Shown here: positions 23,853-33,933 of the stretch, in pieces | Layout of the letters: every line of letters begins with the position of its first letter | Numbering within the stretch: the stretch's first letter is position 1 | Source of the DNA: Herbidospora sakaeratensis | GTDB taxonomy: Bacteria; Actinomycetota; Actinomycetes; Streptosporangiales; Streptosporangiaceae | DNA length: 64,000 nt | Reading direction: 5' to 3' | NCBI RefSeq assembly: GCF_001570525.1 | Contig: NZ_BBXC01000024.1 | Location: forward strand, 27,784-91,783 | Program-made: the position numbers and the translations under genes | Notes under the pieces: generated by a model | Databases searched by the model: none | Told to the model about the DNA's origin: nothing | Seen by the model: only the letters and a program-made list of their open reading frames with translations

Positions 23853-24008
23853 ATGTACGCCTTCATCTGGCGCCGCCTGCCCGGCAACCGCGCCGCCAAG
23901 CTGGTCGGCACGCTCCTGCTGCTCGGCCTGGCCGGGCTCGTCCTCTGGTACGGCGTCTTCCCGTGGCTGGAGCCGCGTGTCGCCCTTGACGAGGTGACCG
24001 TAGGGTGA
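23853..24008 (+). CDS. 51-residue single-pass membrane protein between sortase and pabA-like gene
   Basis: A 51-codon frame begins with ATG 23853, 8 nt after TAGGAGG, a good SD that has no other gene to serve. The product has a basic N terminus (RRLPGNRAAK), one hydrophobic helix (about residues 17-38, LVGTLLLLGLAGLVLWYGV) and a short acidic tail, giving an N-in topology. The sortase stop is 13 bp upstream and the next gene starts 5 bp downstream, so it is part of this operon. Similar mini-proteins sit at the same place in many actinobacteria. The function is unknown; an accessory to the sortase is possible. Confidence 0.75.
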   Translation: MYAFIWRRLPGNRAAKLVGTLLLLGLAGLVLWYGVFPWLEPRVALDEVTVG

Positions 24009-24012
24009 GCAG

Positions 24013-24579
24013 GTGCGCATTCTGGTCGTCGACAACCATGACAGTTTCGTGCACACCATCGTGCAATACCTGCGTGTCCTCGGCGCCGACTGCGACGTCC
24101 GGCCCCGCGACGACGTAGGGGTCGCCGACGCCGGCGGGTTCGACGGGGTGCTGGTCTCCCCGGGCCCCGGGGCTCCCGAAGACGCCGGGGTCAGCGTGCC
24201 GCTGGTCCACTGGTGTGCCGCCCGGCGGGTGCCCTACCTGGGCGTCTGCCTGGGCCATCAGGCCCTGGCCGTCGCCTACGGCGGCGAGGTGAAGCGGGCC
24301 CCCGAACTCCTGCACGGGCGCACCAGCCCGATCGCCCACGACGGCCACGGGGTCTTCGAGGGGCTGCCGAGCCCGGTCACCATGACCCGCTACCACTCGC
24401 TGGCGGTGGTGCCCGAGACCGTGCCCGGGGAGCTGACCGTCACCGCGACCACCCCCGACGGGGTGGTCATGGGACTGCGGCACAGGTCAGCCCCTCTGGA
24501 AGGGGTGCAATTCCACCCAGAATCGGTCCTGTCCGAGCATGGCTCACAATTGCTCGGAAATTGGCTCAGAAACCTGTAA
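24013..24579 (+). CDS. pabA: Glutamine amidotransferase of anthranilate/aminodeoxychorismate synthase (TrpG/PabA)
   Basis: A 188-residue class I glutamine amidotransferase. The triad is complete: Cys in GVCLGHQALAVAYGG (about 79), and His and Glu in GVQFHPESVLSEHG (about 168-170). The oxyanion segment VSPGPGAPEDAG is also present. It supplies ammonia to a PabB or TrpE partner for folate or tryptophan synthesis. No partner is in the window. Its location in the kinase/crgA region is the standard place of the pabA/trpG-like gene in actinobacteria. The choice between the two pathways cannot be made from sequence alone. A strong bidirectional terminator follows. Confidence 0.88.
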   Translation: MRILVVDNHDSFVHTIVQYLRVLGADCDVRPRDDVGVADAGGFDGVLVSPGPGAPEDAGVSVPLVHWCAARRVPYLGVCLGHQALAVAYGGEVKRAPELLHGRTSPIAHDGHGVFEGLPSPVTMTRYHSLAVVPETVPGELTVTATTPDGVVMGLRHRSAPLEGVQFHPESVLSEHGSQLLGNWLRNL

Positions 24580-24610
24580 CACGGCGGGGGCTGTAACCGA
24601 AGTCACAGTG

Positions 24611-24647
24611 AGGGTTTCCGCCATTGCCCCCGAGTGGCGGAAACCCT
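24611..24647. terminator. Bidirectional intrinsic terminator between pabA-like gene and pknB
   Basis: AGGGTTTCCGCCA (24611-24623) and TGGCGGAAACCCT (24635-24647) form a perfect 13-bp stem with an 11-nt loop between two converging genes. Confidence 0.88.
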
Positions 24648-24655
24648 TCCTGCGT

Positions 24656-26557
<1,902 letters not shown>

Positions 26558-26621
26558 TTCCTGCACAGTCCCTTGCCGTTCATCGTGGGGTGCCGCCGTT
26601 GTCCATCATCGACCCCATACG

Positions 26622-27968
26622 TCATGGCGTCTCCTCGTTCGGGAGGGTCGTGGCGCTTGGGGAAGGTGAGGGCATTGTTGGAGTCTCACTGGGCGTCGGA
26701 GTCTCGCTCGGCGTCGGGGTCGGGGTGGGAGTCGTCGTGGTCGTCGGCGACGGCGCGGGGCTCTTGCTCGGGATCGCCGTCTTGACAACGGTAGCCGACG
26801 GCGTGGAAATAGGCCGGGCCGACGGCACCGAGGGCGGCCGGCGGGTGGCCGGCACCAGGGGCGTGAGTGTGGTCCGCCTCGGCTGGTCGACCGGCGCGAA
26901 CGTCACCTCACCACCGTCTTCGGGGGACCTCCCGGTCACCGTCTCCGGCTCGTTCGAAGTCGGTATGAATTGAATCGCCCCGAACCCGGCCGCCGCGGCC
27001 GCACCGACGGCGGCGACGACGAGGGCGGTCGTCCGCCGCCCGTTCTGGGGCAGCGGCTTGGTCGACAACGGCCCGCCCGACGGCGGGGCGCCCACCCGGT
27101 TGGTGATGACGACGCTCGGCCCGGTGAGCGTGCTCAGCGCGGCCTCCTGCGGCCCGGCCAGCGAGTCGCGCAGCACCATCGCCCGGTCGCCCAGCTCGCG
27201 GGCGCTGCCGGGACGCCGTGCGGGGTCTTTGGACAGCAGGGCCATCACCAGCGCCCGCACCCCCTCGGGCACGTCGGCCGGCAGCGGCGGCGGCTGCTCG
27301 TTGAGGTGGAGCAGCGCCACGGCCACCTGGGTCTCGGCCAGGAACGGCGGCCGGCCGGTCAGGCACTCGTAGGCCACCACGCCCAGCGAGTAGAGGTCGG
27401 TCGAGGGGGTCAGCTGATGGCCCGACGCCTGCTCGGGGCTGACGTACTGGGCGGTGCCGAGGACCGTTCCCGTCGCCGTGACCGAGGCCGATTCGAGGGC
27501 CCGGGCGATGCCGAAATCGGTGATCTTGATCAGGCCGGTGCGGGTGACCAGCAGGTTCCCCGGCTTGACGTCGCGATGGATGACGCCGGCCCGGTGGGCG
27601 GCGTCGAGGCCGCGCGACGACTGCGAGACGACGTCGAGGGTGACCTCGGCGCTCAGCTTCCCGTTGCGGGCCAGGATCGCCGACAGCGGCTCTCCCGGCA
27701 CCAGCTCCATCACCAGATAGGCGAGGTCGTTCTCCTCGCCGTAGTCGAAGACCTGGGCGATGCCCGGGTCGGCCAGCCCGGCGGTGATGCGGGCCTCGGT
27801 CCGGAACCGGTCGCGGAACGCCGGATCGGCGGCCACGTGGGCACGCAGCAGCTTGACCGCGACCTCCCGGTGGAGGAGGTCGTCGGTCGCGCGCCAGACC
27901 TCGCCCATGCCGCCGATGGCGATCCGGGAGGTCAGCCGGTAACGGTTGCCGAGCAGGCCATGGCTCAT
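26622..27968 (-). CDS. pknA: Ser/Thr protein kinase PknA
   Basis: A 448-residue kinase. The catalytic domain (about 8-270) shows GGMGEVW, the Lys in VAVKLLR, HRDVKPGNLLV, DFGIARA and GTAQYVSPEQASG. It is followed by a membrane helix (about 312-330) and a Ser/Thr/Pro-rich extracytoplasmic tail with repeated TPTPTPSETPTPSETP units and no PASTA domain, as expected for PknA. The start codon overlaps the pbpA stop by 4 bp (ATGA). PknA acts with PknB in the control of cell shape, division and peptidoglycan synthesis. Confidence 0.93.
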   Translation of the reverse strand: MSHGLLGNRYRLTSRIAIGGMGEVWRATDDLLHREVAVKLLRAHVAADPAFRDRFRTEARITAGLADPGIAQVFDYGEENDLAYLVMELVPGEPLSAILARNGKLSAEVTLDVVSQSSRGLDAAHRAGVIHRDVKPGNLLVTRTGLIKITDFGIARALESASVTATGTVLGTAQYVSPEQASGHQLTPSTDLYSLGVVAYECLTGRPPFLAETQVAVALLHLNEQPPPLPADVPEGVRALVMALLSKDPARRPGSARELGDRAMVLRDSLAGPQEAALSTLTGPSVVITNRVGAPPSGGPLSTKPLPQNGRRTTALVVAAVGAAAAAGFGAIQFIPTSNEPETVTGRSPEDGGEVTFAPVDQPRRTTLTPLVPATRRPPSVPSARPISTPSATVVKTAIPSKSPAPSPTTTTTPTPTPTPSETPTPSETPTMPSPSPSATTLPNEETP

Positions 27969-29428
27969 TTCGAGTCGAGCACCGCCTGCATGACGTCACG
28001 CGCCAGCGGCGCAGCCGTGCCACCGCCGGTGGCGTCGTTGCCGGCGCTGCCGGCCTCGATGAAGACGCAGATGGCCGTCTGGGGGTCTTCGGCCGGGGCG
28101 AAGCCGATGAACCACGCGTGCGGCGCCGGGGCGTCGCCCGCCTCGGCGGTGCCGGTCTTGCCGGCCACCGTCACGCCGGGGATCTGGGCGCCGGTGCCGG
28201 TGCCGTTGGTGATGACCGAGACCATCATCTGCTTGAGCTCGTCGGCGACCTCGCCGCTCAGCGCCTCGGTGAGCTGTTCGGGCTTCAGCTCCTCGATGAC
28301 GCTGCCGCCGGGGTCGGTGATCTTGTTGATCAGGTTCGGCTTCATCAGCACGCCGCTGTTGGCGATCGCCGAGGCGACCTGGGCCATCTGGAGCGGGGTC
28401 TGCTGGTTGTTGCGCTGGCCGATGGAGAGCTGCGCGAGCGCCGCCGTCTCCTCTTCGGGCCCGATCGTGGTGCCGGCGGTCGGCAGGTCGAACTGGATCG
28501 GCTCGCCGATGCCGAACTTGGCCGACTCCTCGCGCATCGTGTCCCACCCGAGGTCCATGCCCATCTGGCCGAACGGGGTGTTGCACGAGCGCTCCAGCGC
28601 GAACCGCAACGTCACCTCGCCGCTGCCGCACGCCGCGCCGCCGTAGTTGGGCAGGCCCGCCGTGGTGTCGGGCAGGTCGAGCACCTGCGGCGCCGGAACC
28701 GTCGTCTCGGGGTCGCGGCTGCGGTCGGCCTCCAGGAACGCCGCCGCGGTGACGACCTTGAAGGTCGAGCCCGGCGGGTAGGTCTTCTCGGTCACCCGGT
28801 TGAGCAGCGGGTCGGTGTCGTCTTCAGCCAGCTTGTTGTAGGCGGCGGCCACGTCGCCGCGGTCGGGGATCGCCAGCTCGTTGGGGTCGTAGGTGGGCAG
28901 CGAGACCATCACCTGGATGGCGCCCGTCTTCGGGTTGAGGGCCACCACCGCGCCGCGCTTGCCGCTCGCCCGCAGCTTGTCGTAGGCGACCTTCTGGGCG
29001 GCCGGAATGAGCGTCAGGTCGACGCTGGCGCCCTTCGGCGGCTTCTTGCTGACGAAGTCGATCAGGCGGCCGACGACCAGGTCGGGGTCGCTGCCGTCGA
29101 GGAACTTGTTCTCGTTGAGCTCGACGCCGCGCGCGCTCTCGGGTGCGAAGAAGCCCAGGACGTGGGCGTACATGCGCCCGTTGGGGTATTCGCGCTCGTA
29201 GCGGAACTCGGCGTCCTTGGTGTCGACCGTCTTGGCGAGGGTGGTCTTGCCGTTGTCTGCGGTGATCCAGCCCCGGTCGACGGAGTAGCGCTTGTAGAAC
29301 GAGCGGGTGTTGCGGTTGTCGGTGCTGTAGTCGCCGGCCTTCACCGCGCCCAGGTAGTTCACGTTGATCATGAGCAGGCCGAACATGACCATGCAGGCGA
29401 CGGCCGCGCGTTTGAGGGTGCCGTTCAT
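27965..29428 (-). CDS. pbpA: Penicillin-binding protein A (class B transpeptidase)
   Basis: A 487-residue transpeptidase with an N-terminal membrane anchor (about 7-27), a dimerisation-like N domain and the penicillin-binding domain (about 150-487). The three active-site motifs are visible: SxxK in PGSTFKV (Ser about 221), SxN in ERSCNTPFG, and KTG in AGKTGTAEAG. It cross-links peptidoglycan during septum formation or polar growth and works with the adjacent RodA glycosyltransferase. Both ends overlap neighbours by 4 bp. In mycobacteria the equivalent protein is phosphorylated by PknB. Confidence 0.95.
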   Translation of the reverse strand: MNGTLKRAAVACMVMFGLLMINVNYLGAVKAGDYSTDNRNTRSFYKRYSVDRGWITADNGKTTLAKTVDTKDAEFRYEREYPNGRMYAHVLGFFAPESARGVELNENKFLDGSDPDLVVGRLIDFVSKKPPKGASVDLTLIPAAQKVAYDKLRASGKRGAVVALNPKTGAIQVMVSLPTYDPNELAIPDRGDVAAAYNKLAEDDTDPLLNRVTEKTYPPGSTFKVVTAAAFLEADRSRDPETTVPAPQVLDLPDTTAGLPNYGGAACGSGEVTLRFALERSCNTPFGQMGMDLGWDTMREESAKFGIGEPIQFDLPTAGTTIGPEEETAALAQLSIGQRNNQQTPLQMAQVASAIANSGVLMKPNLINKITDPGGSVIEELKPEQLTEALSGEVADELKQMMVSVITNGTGTGAQIPGVTVAGKTGTAEAGDAPAPHAWFIGFAPAEDPQTAICVFIEAGSAGNDATGGGTAAPLARDVMQAVLDSK

Positions 29429-30813
29429 CGCGTGAACACCTGGGTGAGTCCTTCGTTCTGGATGGCCTGGGGCGGCGGGCGTCGAGCCGCGTCCGACATG
29501 CGTACCAGCAGGGCGATAAGGATCCAGTTAGCCAGCAGGGCCGAACCGCCCGCCGACATGAACGGGGTGACGAGTCCCGTGAGGGGGATCAGCCTGGTCA
29601 CGCCGCCGACGATGATGAAGACCTGCCAGGCGAGGATGAACGACAGACCACCCGCCAGCAGCTTCGAGAACGGGTCTCGGGCGGCCAGGGCGGTGCGCAG
29701 GCCGCGCTGCACGATGAGGGCGTACACCATCAGCAGCGCCATCAGCCCGGTCAGGCCGAGCTCCTCGCCGACGACGGCCATGATGAAGTCGGAGAACGAC
29801 AGCGGGATCAGGTTGGGGAAGCCCTCGCCGAGGCCGGTGCCGAGGATGCCGCCGGAGCCGAACGCGAACAGGCCCTGCAGCAGCTGGAAGCTGCCGCCCA
29901 GTTCACGCTCGTAGAACTCGGGGTCTTCCGGGTGGAGCCAGACCTCGAAGCGCGCCTGCACGTGGTCGAACAGCTGCCCCGCCAGCACGGCGCCGCCGAT
30001 GAACAGCAGGATGCCGATGAGCACCCAGGAGGTGCGCTGGGTGGCGACGTAGAGCATCACGATGAACGTGCCGAACACCAGCAGCGAGCTGCCCAGGTCT
30101 TTCTGGAGGATCAGCACACCGAGGCTGAGCCCCCACGTGACCAGGACGGGCCCGAGGTCGCGGGCGCGGGGCAGGTCGATGAAGAGCAGCCGCCGTCCGG
30201 CCAGCGCCAGCACGTCACGCTTGGCCACCAGGTAGCCGGCGAAGAAGATGACCAGCGCCAGCTTGGAGAACTCGGCTGGCTGGATGGTGAACGGGCCGAC
30301 GCCGATCCAGATGCGGGCGCCGTTGATCTCGCGACCGACGAGCGGCAGCAGCGGCATGATCAGCAGCCCGAGGCCGATGAAGCCCATCGTGTAGGTGAGG
30401 CGCTGCAAGGCCCGGTGGTCCTTCAACACGATCAGGGTCGCGGAGAACATCACCACGCCGAGCGCGGTCCACATGAGCTGGTTGGTGGCCGAGGCGCCGC
30501 CCTGGCCGGTCTGCTCGATCCGGTAGATGATCACCAGGCCGAGCCCGTTGACCAGCGTCACGAGGGGGAGCAGCAGGGGATCTGCCCAGGGGGCCCATTT
30601 CGCCAGCACGCCGTAGGCGGCGAACATCAGCGCGGCCAGGCCGAGGCCGTAGGTGAAGGTGCCCGAGGGGATCTGACCGTTGATGCCGAGGCCGACGCTC
30701 GCGTAGGCGCCCATCACGACGACGATCGCGAAGGCGAGCATGACGAGCTGGGCGCCCCGCCGCTTGGCGGTCATCGGGACGGCCGGCGCCTCCGCTACGG
30801 GTGCGGTGGTCAC
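29425..30813 (-). CDS. rodA: FtsW/RodA/SpoVE family peptidoglycan glycosyltransferase
   Basis: A 462-residue SEDS protein with about twelve membrane helices. The GTG at 30813 overlaps the pstP stop (GTGA) and gives a short N-terminal tail before the first helix. Family motifs include IWIGVGPFTIQPAEFSKLAL, the QKDLGSSLLVFG loop with the catalytic-region Asp, and VGEELGLTGLMALL near the end. SEDS proteins polymerise lipid II glycan strands; the partner transpeptidase is the PbpA encoded next to it. Confidence 0.94.
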   Translation of the reverse strand: MTTAPVAEAPAVPMTAKRRGAQLVMLAFAIVVVMGAYASVGLGINGQIPSGTFTYGLGLAALMFAAYGVLAKWAPWADPLLLPLVTLVNGLGLVIIYRIEQTGQGGASATNQLMWTALGVVMFSATLIVLKDHRALQRLTYTMGFIGLGLLIMPLLPLVGREINGARIWIGVGPFTIQPAEFSKLALVIFFAGYLVAKRDVLALAGRRLLFIDLPRARDLGPVLVTWGLSLGVLILQKDLGSSLLVFGTFIVMLYVATQRTSWVLIGILLFIGGAVLAGQLFDHVQARFEVWLHPEDPEFYERELGGSFQLLQGLFAFGSGGILGTGLGEGFPNLIPLSFSDFIMAVVGEELGLTGLMALLMVYALIVQRGLRTALAARDPFSKLLAGGLSFILAWQVFIIVGGVTRLIPLTGLVTPFMSAGGSALLANWILIALLVRMSDAARRPPPQAIQNEGLTQVFTR

Positions 30814-32120
30814 GACGGCGTTTCCGAGCTGTCGGCCGGCTGGTCGGCGGGGCTCTGGGTCGGGCTGGGGGACGCGTCGGGCGTCGGGCTCTCGGTGCCG
30901 CCGGTGAGGGCGGCGATCTTCGCCTTGCCGGCGTCGACGTCGTTGACCATGATCCCGCTCATCACTTTGTCCTGTTCCACCTGCGGGAGAGCCGAGACCG
31001 ACAGGTCGGAGGTGTGGACGACGTGCTTGAACGAGACGAAGCCCAGGTCGGCGTCGACCCCCTGGAACACCACCAGGCGGCCTTGATCGGCGCCGACGTA
31101 GAACTGGTTCTGGGTCCACTGGTAGCCGAAGTAGCCTCCGGCTCCCAGGACGCCGACCACGACGACCAGTAACGTCGTGACGACCGGCCAGGTGCGCCGC
31201 TTGCGGGCGGCCCGGCGGCCGGAGGCCGCGAGGGCCTCCGGCGCGGGTCGGTCGTCGAGATCGAGGTCGACGATGACCGGCTGGGGCGCGGTCACCGTCG
31301 TGGCCCGGCCGGCCGGGTTGTCGGGCGGTGCCGAACGGACGCGTCCGGAACCGGCCGCCCCGACCACCGCCGCCGCGTGGCTGAGCGGCTGCACGTCGTC
31401 GGTCTCGATGACGTCGGCCACCACGCAGGTGATGTTGTCAGGTCCGCCGCCGCGATTGGCCAGGTCGATGAGCTGGCGTACCACGTCGTCGGGATCGTCG
31501 ATGGTGGAGAGCGTGTGATGGAGTGTCTCGGCGCTGACGACGGTGGACAGGCCGTCCGAGCACAACAGGTAGCGGTCGCCGATCTGGGCTTCCCGGTCCT
31601 GCAGGTCGGGGTCGACCTCGCCGCTGCCGTCGAGGGCGCGGAGAAGGATCGAGCGTTGCGGGTGGTTGGCGGCCTCTTCCTGGGTGATGCGGCCGTCGTC
31701 CACCAGCGACTGCACGAGCGTGTGGTCGTGGGTGATCTGGTAGAGCTCACCGTTGCGCAGCAGGTAGGCCCGCGAGTCGCCCACGTGGACGAGCGCGAAC
31801 CTGGTGCCGTTCCACAACATGGCGGTGAGCGTGGTCCCCATGCCCTTCAGGCTGGGATCGCGGGCCACCATCATGTGGAGCTGGTGGTTGGCGTCGCGGA
31901 CCGCGGCCTCGATCGTGCCGACCAGGTCACTCCCGTAGGCGTCCCGGTCAAGGGACGACAGTGCGGCGATGGCGACCGAGGAGGCCACCTCACCGTGAGC
32001 GTGCCCGCCCATGCCGTCGGCGACGGCGAGCAGGCGGCCGCTGGCGTACGCCGAGTCCTCGTTTCCTTCACGGAGGAGGCCGACGTCCGAGCGGGCGGCG
32101 TATCGGAGTGCTGTTGTCAT
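30810..32120 (-). CDS. pstP: PP2C-family Ser/Thr protein phosphatase PstP
   Basis: A 436-residue phosphatase. The PP2C domain (about 1-240) has the metal-binding motifs GNEDSAYA, VADGMGGHAHGE, VGDSRAYLL, LCSDGLSTVVS and GGGPDNITCVV. A basic linker (RRAARKRR) leads to one membrane helix (about 315-337) and an extracytoplasmic part ending in a Pro/Ser/Asp-rich tail. It reverses phosphorylation by PknA and PknB, and the FHA proteins beside it. The ATG at 32120 overlaps the fhaB stop. Confidence 0.94.
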   Translation of the reverse strand: MTTALRYAARSDVGLLREGNEDSAYASGRLLAVADGMGGHAHGEVASSVAIAALSSLDRDAYGSDLVGTIEAAVRDANHQLHMMVARDPSLKGMGTTLTAMLWNGTRFALVHVGDSRAYLLRNGELYQITHDHTLVQSLVDDGRITQEEAANHPQRSILLRALDGSGEVDPDLQDREAQIGDRYLLCSDGLSTVVSAETLHHTLSTIDDPDDVVRQLIDLANRGGGPDNITCVVADVIETDDVQPLSHAAAVVGAAGSGRVRSAPPDNPAGRATTVTAPQPVIVDLDLDDRPAPEALAASGRRAARKRRTWPVVTTLLVVVVGVLGAGGYFGYQWTQNQFYVGADQGRLVVFQGVDADLGFVSFKHVVHTSDLSVSALPQVEQDKVMSGIMVNDVDAGKAKIAALTGGTESPTPDASPSPTQSPADQPADSSETPS

Positions 32121-32590
32121 TTGCGCAATTCGATGACGGTCTTGCCGATGCGGATCGGAGTCCCGAGAGGCACCGGCGTCGGGCGGGTCACTTTGGAACG
32201 GTCGAGGTAGGTTCCGTTGGTCGAGCCGAGGTCTTCCACGATCCACTGGCCGTCCTGGGGGAAGAGCTGGGCATGGCGGCTGGACGCGTAGTCGTCGCTG
32301 AGGACGAGCGTCGAGTCAGTGGCCCGGCCTATCGTGATCGGCTGTTCGGTGAGGTTGATGATGGTCCCTTGCAGGGGGCCACCTGTGACGACCATCTGAC
32401 GTGGCTCCCCCCTCTTGGGCTTGGCAGGAATATTCTTCGCCGGTTTCGTGGGCAGCTTCCGGGGATTGGCGGAAGGAGCCGTTCGCGGACCGAACAAGTC
32501 TGTCCGGATCACGCCGACCGCGGCAATGACGAAGAACCAGAGCACCGCCAGGAAGGCGAGCCTGATCAGCAGCAGCGCGAGCTCGGACAT
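32117..32590 (-). CDS. fhaB: FHA domain protein FhaB/FipA
   Basis: A 157-residue protein with an N-terminal membrane helix (about 5-27), a basic Pro/Lys linker and a C-terminal FHA domain (about 70-155) that keeps the phosphothreonine-binding residues: ITIGRATDSTLVL, SSRHAQLF and DLGSTNGTYLD. FhaB binds phosphorylated kinases or FtsZ/FtsQ-complex partners during division. It is 17 bp from fhaA and overlaps pstP by 4 bp. Confidence 0.93.
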   Translation of the reverse strand: MSELALLLIRLAFLAVLWFFVIAAVGVIRTDLFGPRTAPSANPRKLPTKPAKNIPAKPKRGEPRQMVVTGGPLQGTIINLTEQPITIGRATDSTLVLSDDYASSRHAQLFPQDGQWIVEDLGSTNGTYLDRSKVTRPTPVPLGTPIRIGKTVIELRK

Positions 32591-32607
32591 GGACCGTTTG
32601 TCTACCT

Positions 32608-33351
32608 TTAATCGCGTCTGAACACCAGGGTCGTGCGCCCCAGTGTCACCCTCGTCCCGTCTTGCATCTCGATCCTGCGGACCGGCTGCCCGTTGACGAA
32701 GGTGCCGTTCGTGGAACCGAGATCAACCAGAACGACCTGCTGACCCTCGACCCGTAGCTCGGCATGATGCCGCGATACGCCCGGATCCACCAGCCGTAGA
32801 TCACAATCGGTCCCCCGGCCCAGCAGAGTGACCGGTGTGGTCAGCTCGTAGGACCGCTGGCCCTGCGGGTCGTCCTGGGTGGACACCAGCAGGCGGGGCC
32901 GGCCGCCGAACGCGCTGCTCTTGCGAGCCGCGGGCACGTCGCTGACCGGCTGTCTGATCTCGTCTTGCTCGACCGTCGCGCCGCGGATGACCCCGGACCT
33001 GATCCGGAACAGCCCGACCGCTAGGTCTTCGGCGATCTCGAAGCGCACCCGGACGGGTCCGACGAACGAGTAGCCCTGCTCCTTGGCGTATTCCCGAGCG
33101 AGGTTGGCGAGCTCGTGGCTGATGCTGTCGGCATAGACCTCGAGCCGCTCGTTGTCGGTCGTGGACAACTCCACCACGAAGTCGTTGGGCACGAGCGTTC
33201 TGCCCTGAGCGACGATCGCGGCACGGTCGTCCATCTCCCTCTGCACCGCGCTGGCGACCTCTACGGGCTGAAGGTCGGACTTGAACGCACGTGCGAAGGC
33301 CCCCTCAACCAAACCTTCGAGCCTGCGCTCGAAGCGCTGAAGGACTCCCAC
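32608..33351 (-). CDS. fhaA: FHA domain protein FhaA (DUF3662 plus FHA)
   Basis: A 247-residue protein. The N-terminal DUF3662 domain (about 1-120) starts with GVLQRFERRLEGLVEGAFARAF. A linker follows, then an FHA domain (about 160-245) with LLGRGTDCDLRL, SRHHAEL and DLGSTNGTFVNG. The GTG at 33351 is chosen over ATG 33372 because GGAGG lies 6 nt upstream and the resulting start matches family members. FhaA binds phosphorylated MviN and regulates peptidoglycan precursor export in mycobacteria. It is the first gene of the seven-gene operon ending with pknB. The promoter should lie in 33352-33459, opposite tRNA-Leu. Confidence 0.94.
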   Translation of the reverse strand: MGVLQRFERRLEGLVEGAFARAFKSDLQPVEVASAVQREMDDRAAIVAQGRTLVPNDFVVELSTTDNERLEVYADSISHELANLAREYAKEQGYSFVGPVRVRFEIAEDLAVGLFRIRSGVIRGATVEQDEIRQPVSDVPAARKSSAFGGRPRLLVSTQDDPQGQRSYELTTPVTLLGRGTDCDLRLVDPGVSRHHAELRVEGQQVVLVDLGSTNGTFVNGQPVRRIEMQDGTRVTLGRTTLVFRRD

Positions 33352-33459
33352 CGGGTACCTCCCTTCCTCCATCGTCTACACGGATCGTATCCGGGTTCAG
33401 TGGCACTGGCGGATCCGTGCTAACCTTTCCAGGCAGCCGAAAAGAGGCGCACCCGTAAG

Positions 33460-33542
33460 GGGCAAGTGGCGGAATGGCAGACGCGCACGGTTCAGGTCCG
33501 TGTGTCCGAAAGGACGTGGGGGTTCAACTCCCCCCTTGCCCA
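33460..33542 (+). tRNA. tRNA-Leu (anticodon CAG)
   Basis: An 83-nt class II tRNA. The acceptor arms GGGCAAG (33460-33466) and CTTGCCC (33535-33541) pair fully, with discriminator A at 33542. The anticodon stem CACGG/CCGTG encloses TTCAGGT with anticodon CAG at 33493-33495, so it reads CUG, the main leucine codon in such genomes. There is a long variable arm (GTGTCCGAAAGGACGT) and a T-loop GTTCAAC. The 3' CCA is not encoded. Confidence 0.97.
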
Positions 33543-33552
33543 CAGAGAATCG

Positions 33553-33596
33553 ACCTCGCTGGTCGGAAGGATCACCTTCCACCTGCGGGGTTTTTT
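33553..33596 (+). terminator. Rho-independent terminator after tRNA-Leu
   Basis: A long imperfect hairpin (33553-33590, with perfect inner stem GGAAGG/CCTTCC) is followed by TTTTTT at 33591-33596. It is the only terminator in the window with a clear T-tract. Confidence 0.9.
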
Positions 33597-33597
33597 C

Positions 33598-33900
33598 GTT
33601 GTGGGGCATAACGTCCCTGATGGCACGGCGGATCCTCCGTAGTCTGAACGGCGTTGATCCATATTCTCCGAAGCGCGGCTTTCAAACCGCTTGCACCCGG
33701 GTTCGGATGAAAAAGTTTGCCCGAAGTCTCGTCATGCGAGACCGAATGTCCCGGAATACGGGCCGCTCCCTGTTACAGGAGCGACCCTTGGGGCAGGCGG
33801 GGGCGCGTACGCGTGAGACGCGAGGGCGCGCCCCCGTCTGGACTGAGGAACGCAGGAGAGCGAAGCGAACCGGAGTGACGAGGGAAGACGGGGGCTGAAA
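33598..33900 (+). other. Hairpin-rich non-coding stretch with two mutually exclusive stems
   Basis: No convincing gene lies between the tRNA terminator and the next stop codon. The stretch holds consecutive hairpins: GTCTCG/CGAGAC (33726-33742), CCCG/CGGG (33750-33762), GCTCC/GGAGC (33765-33782) and GGGGGCGCG/CGCGCCCCC (33799-33835, with an inner CGCG/CGCG hairpin). The segment 33830-33839 (GCCCCCGTCT) can instead pair over 10 bp with 33886-33895. A 132-codon frame (33500-33898) overlaps it but begins inside the tRNA and has no family signature. Confidence 0.55.
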
Positions 33901-33907
33901 GCGCCCG

Positions 33908-33932
33908 AGCCGCCGTGCCGGAGGCACGGCGG
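33908..33932 (-). terminator. Intrinsic terminator after the CNNM/CBS gene
   Basis: CGCCGTGCC (33911-33919) and GGCACGGCG (33923-33931) form a perfect 9-bp stem with a 3-nt loop immediately after the minus-strand stop at 33934. Confidence 0.75.
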
Positions 33933-33933
33933 G

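Noticed and set aside
33460-33542. Integration (att) site at tRNA-Leu
   Set aside because: I find no direct repeat of the tRNA 3' end nearby, and no integrase or phage gene in the window.
33669-33705. tRNA-Sec-like loop (CTTTCAAA with GCGG/CCGC stem and GGGTTCG downstream)
   Set aside because: No acceptor stem, no paired T-stem and no long extra arm can be drawn, so it is not a tRNA.
33500-33898. 132-codon plus-strand frame after tRNA-Leu
   Set aside because: It starts inside the tRNA, runs through the terminator, has no SD and no recognisable domain. Hairpins explain the sequence better.
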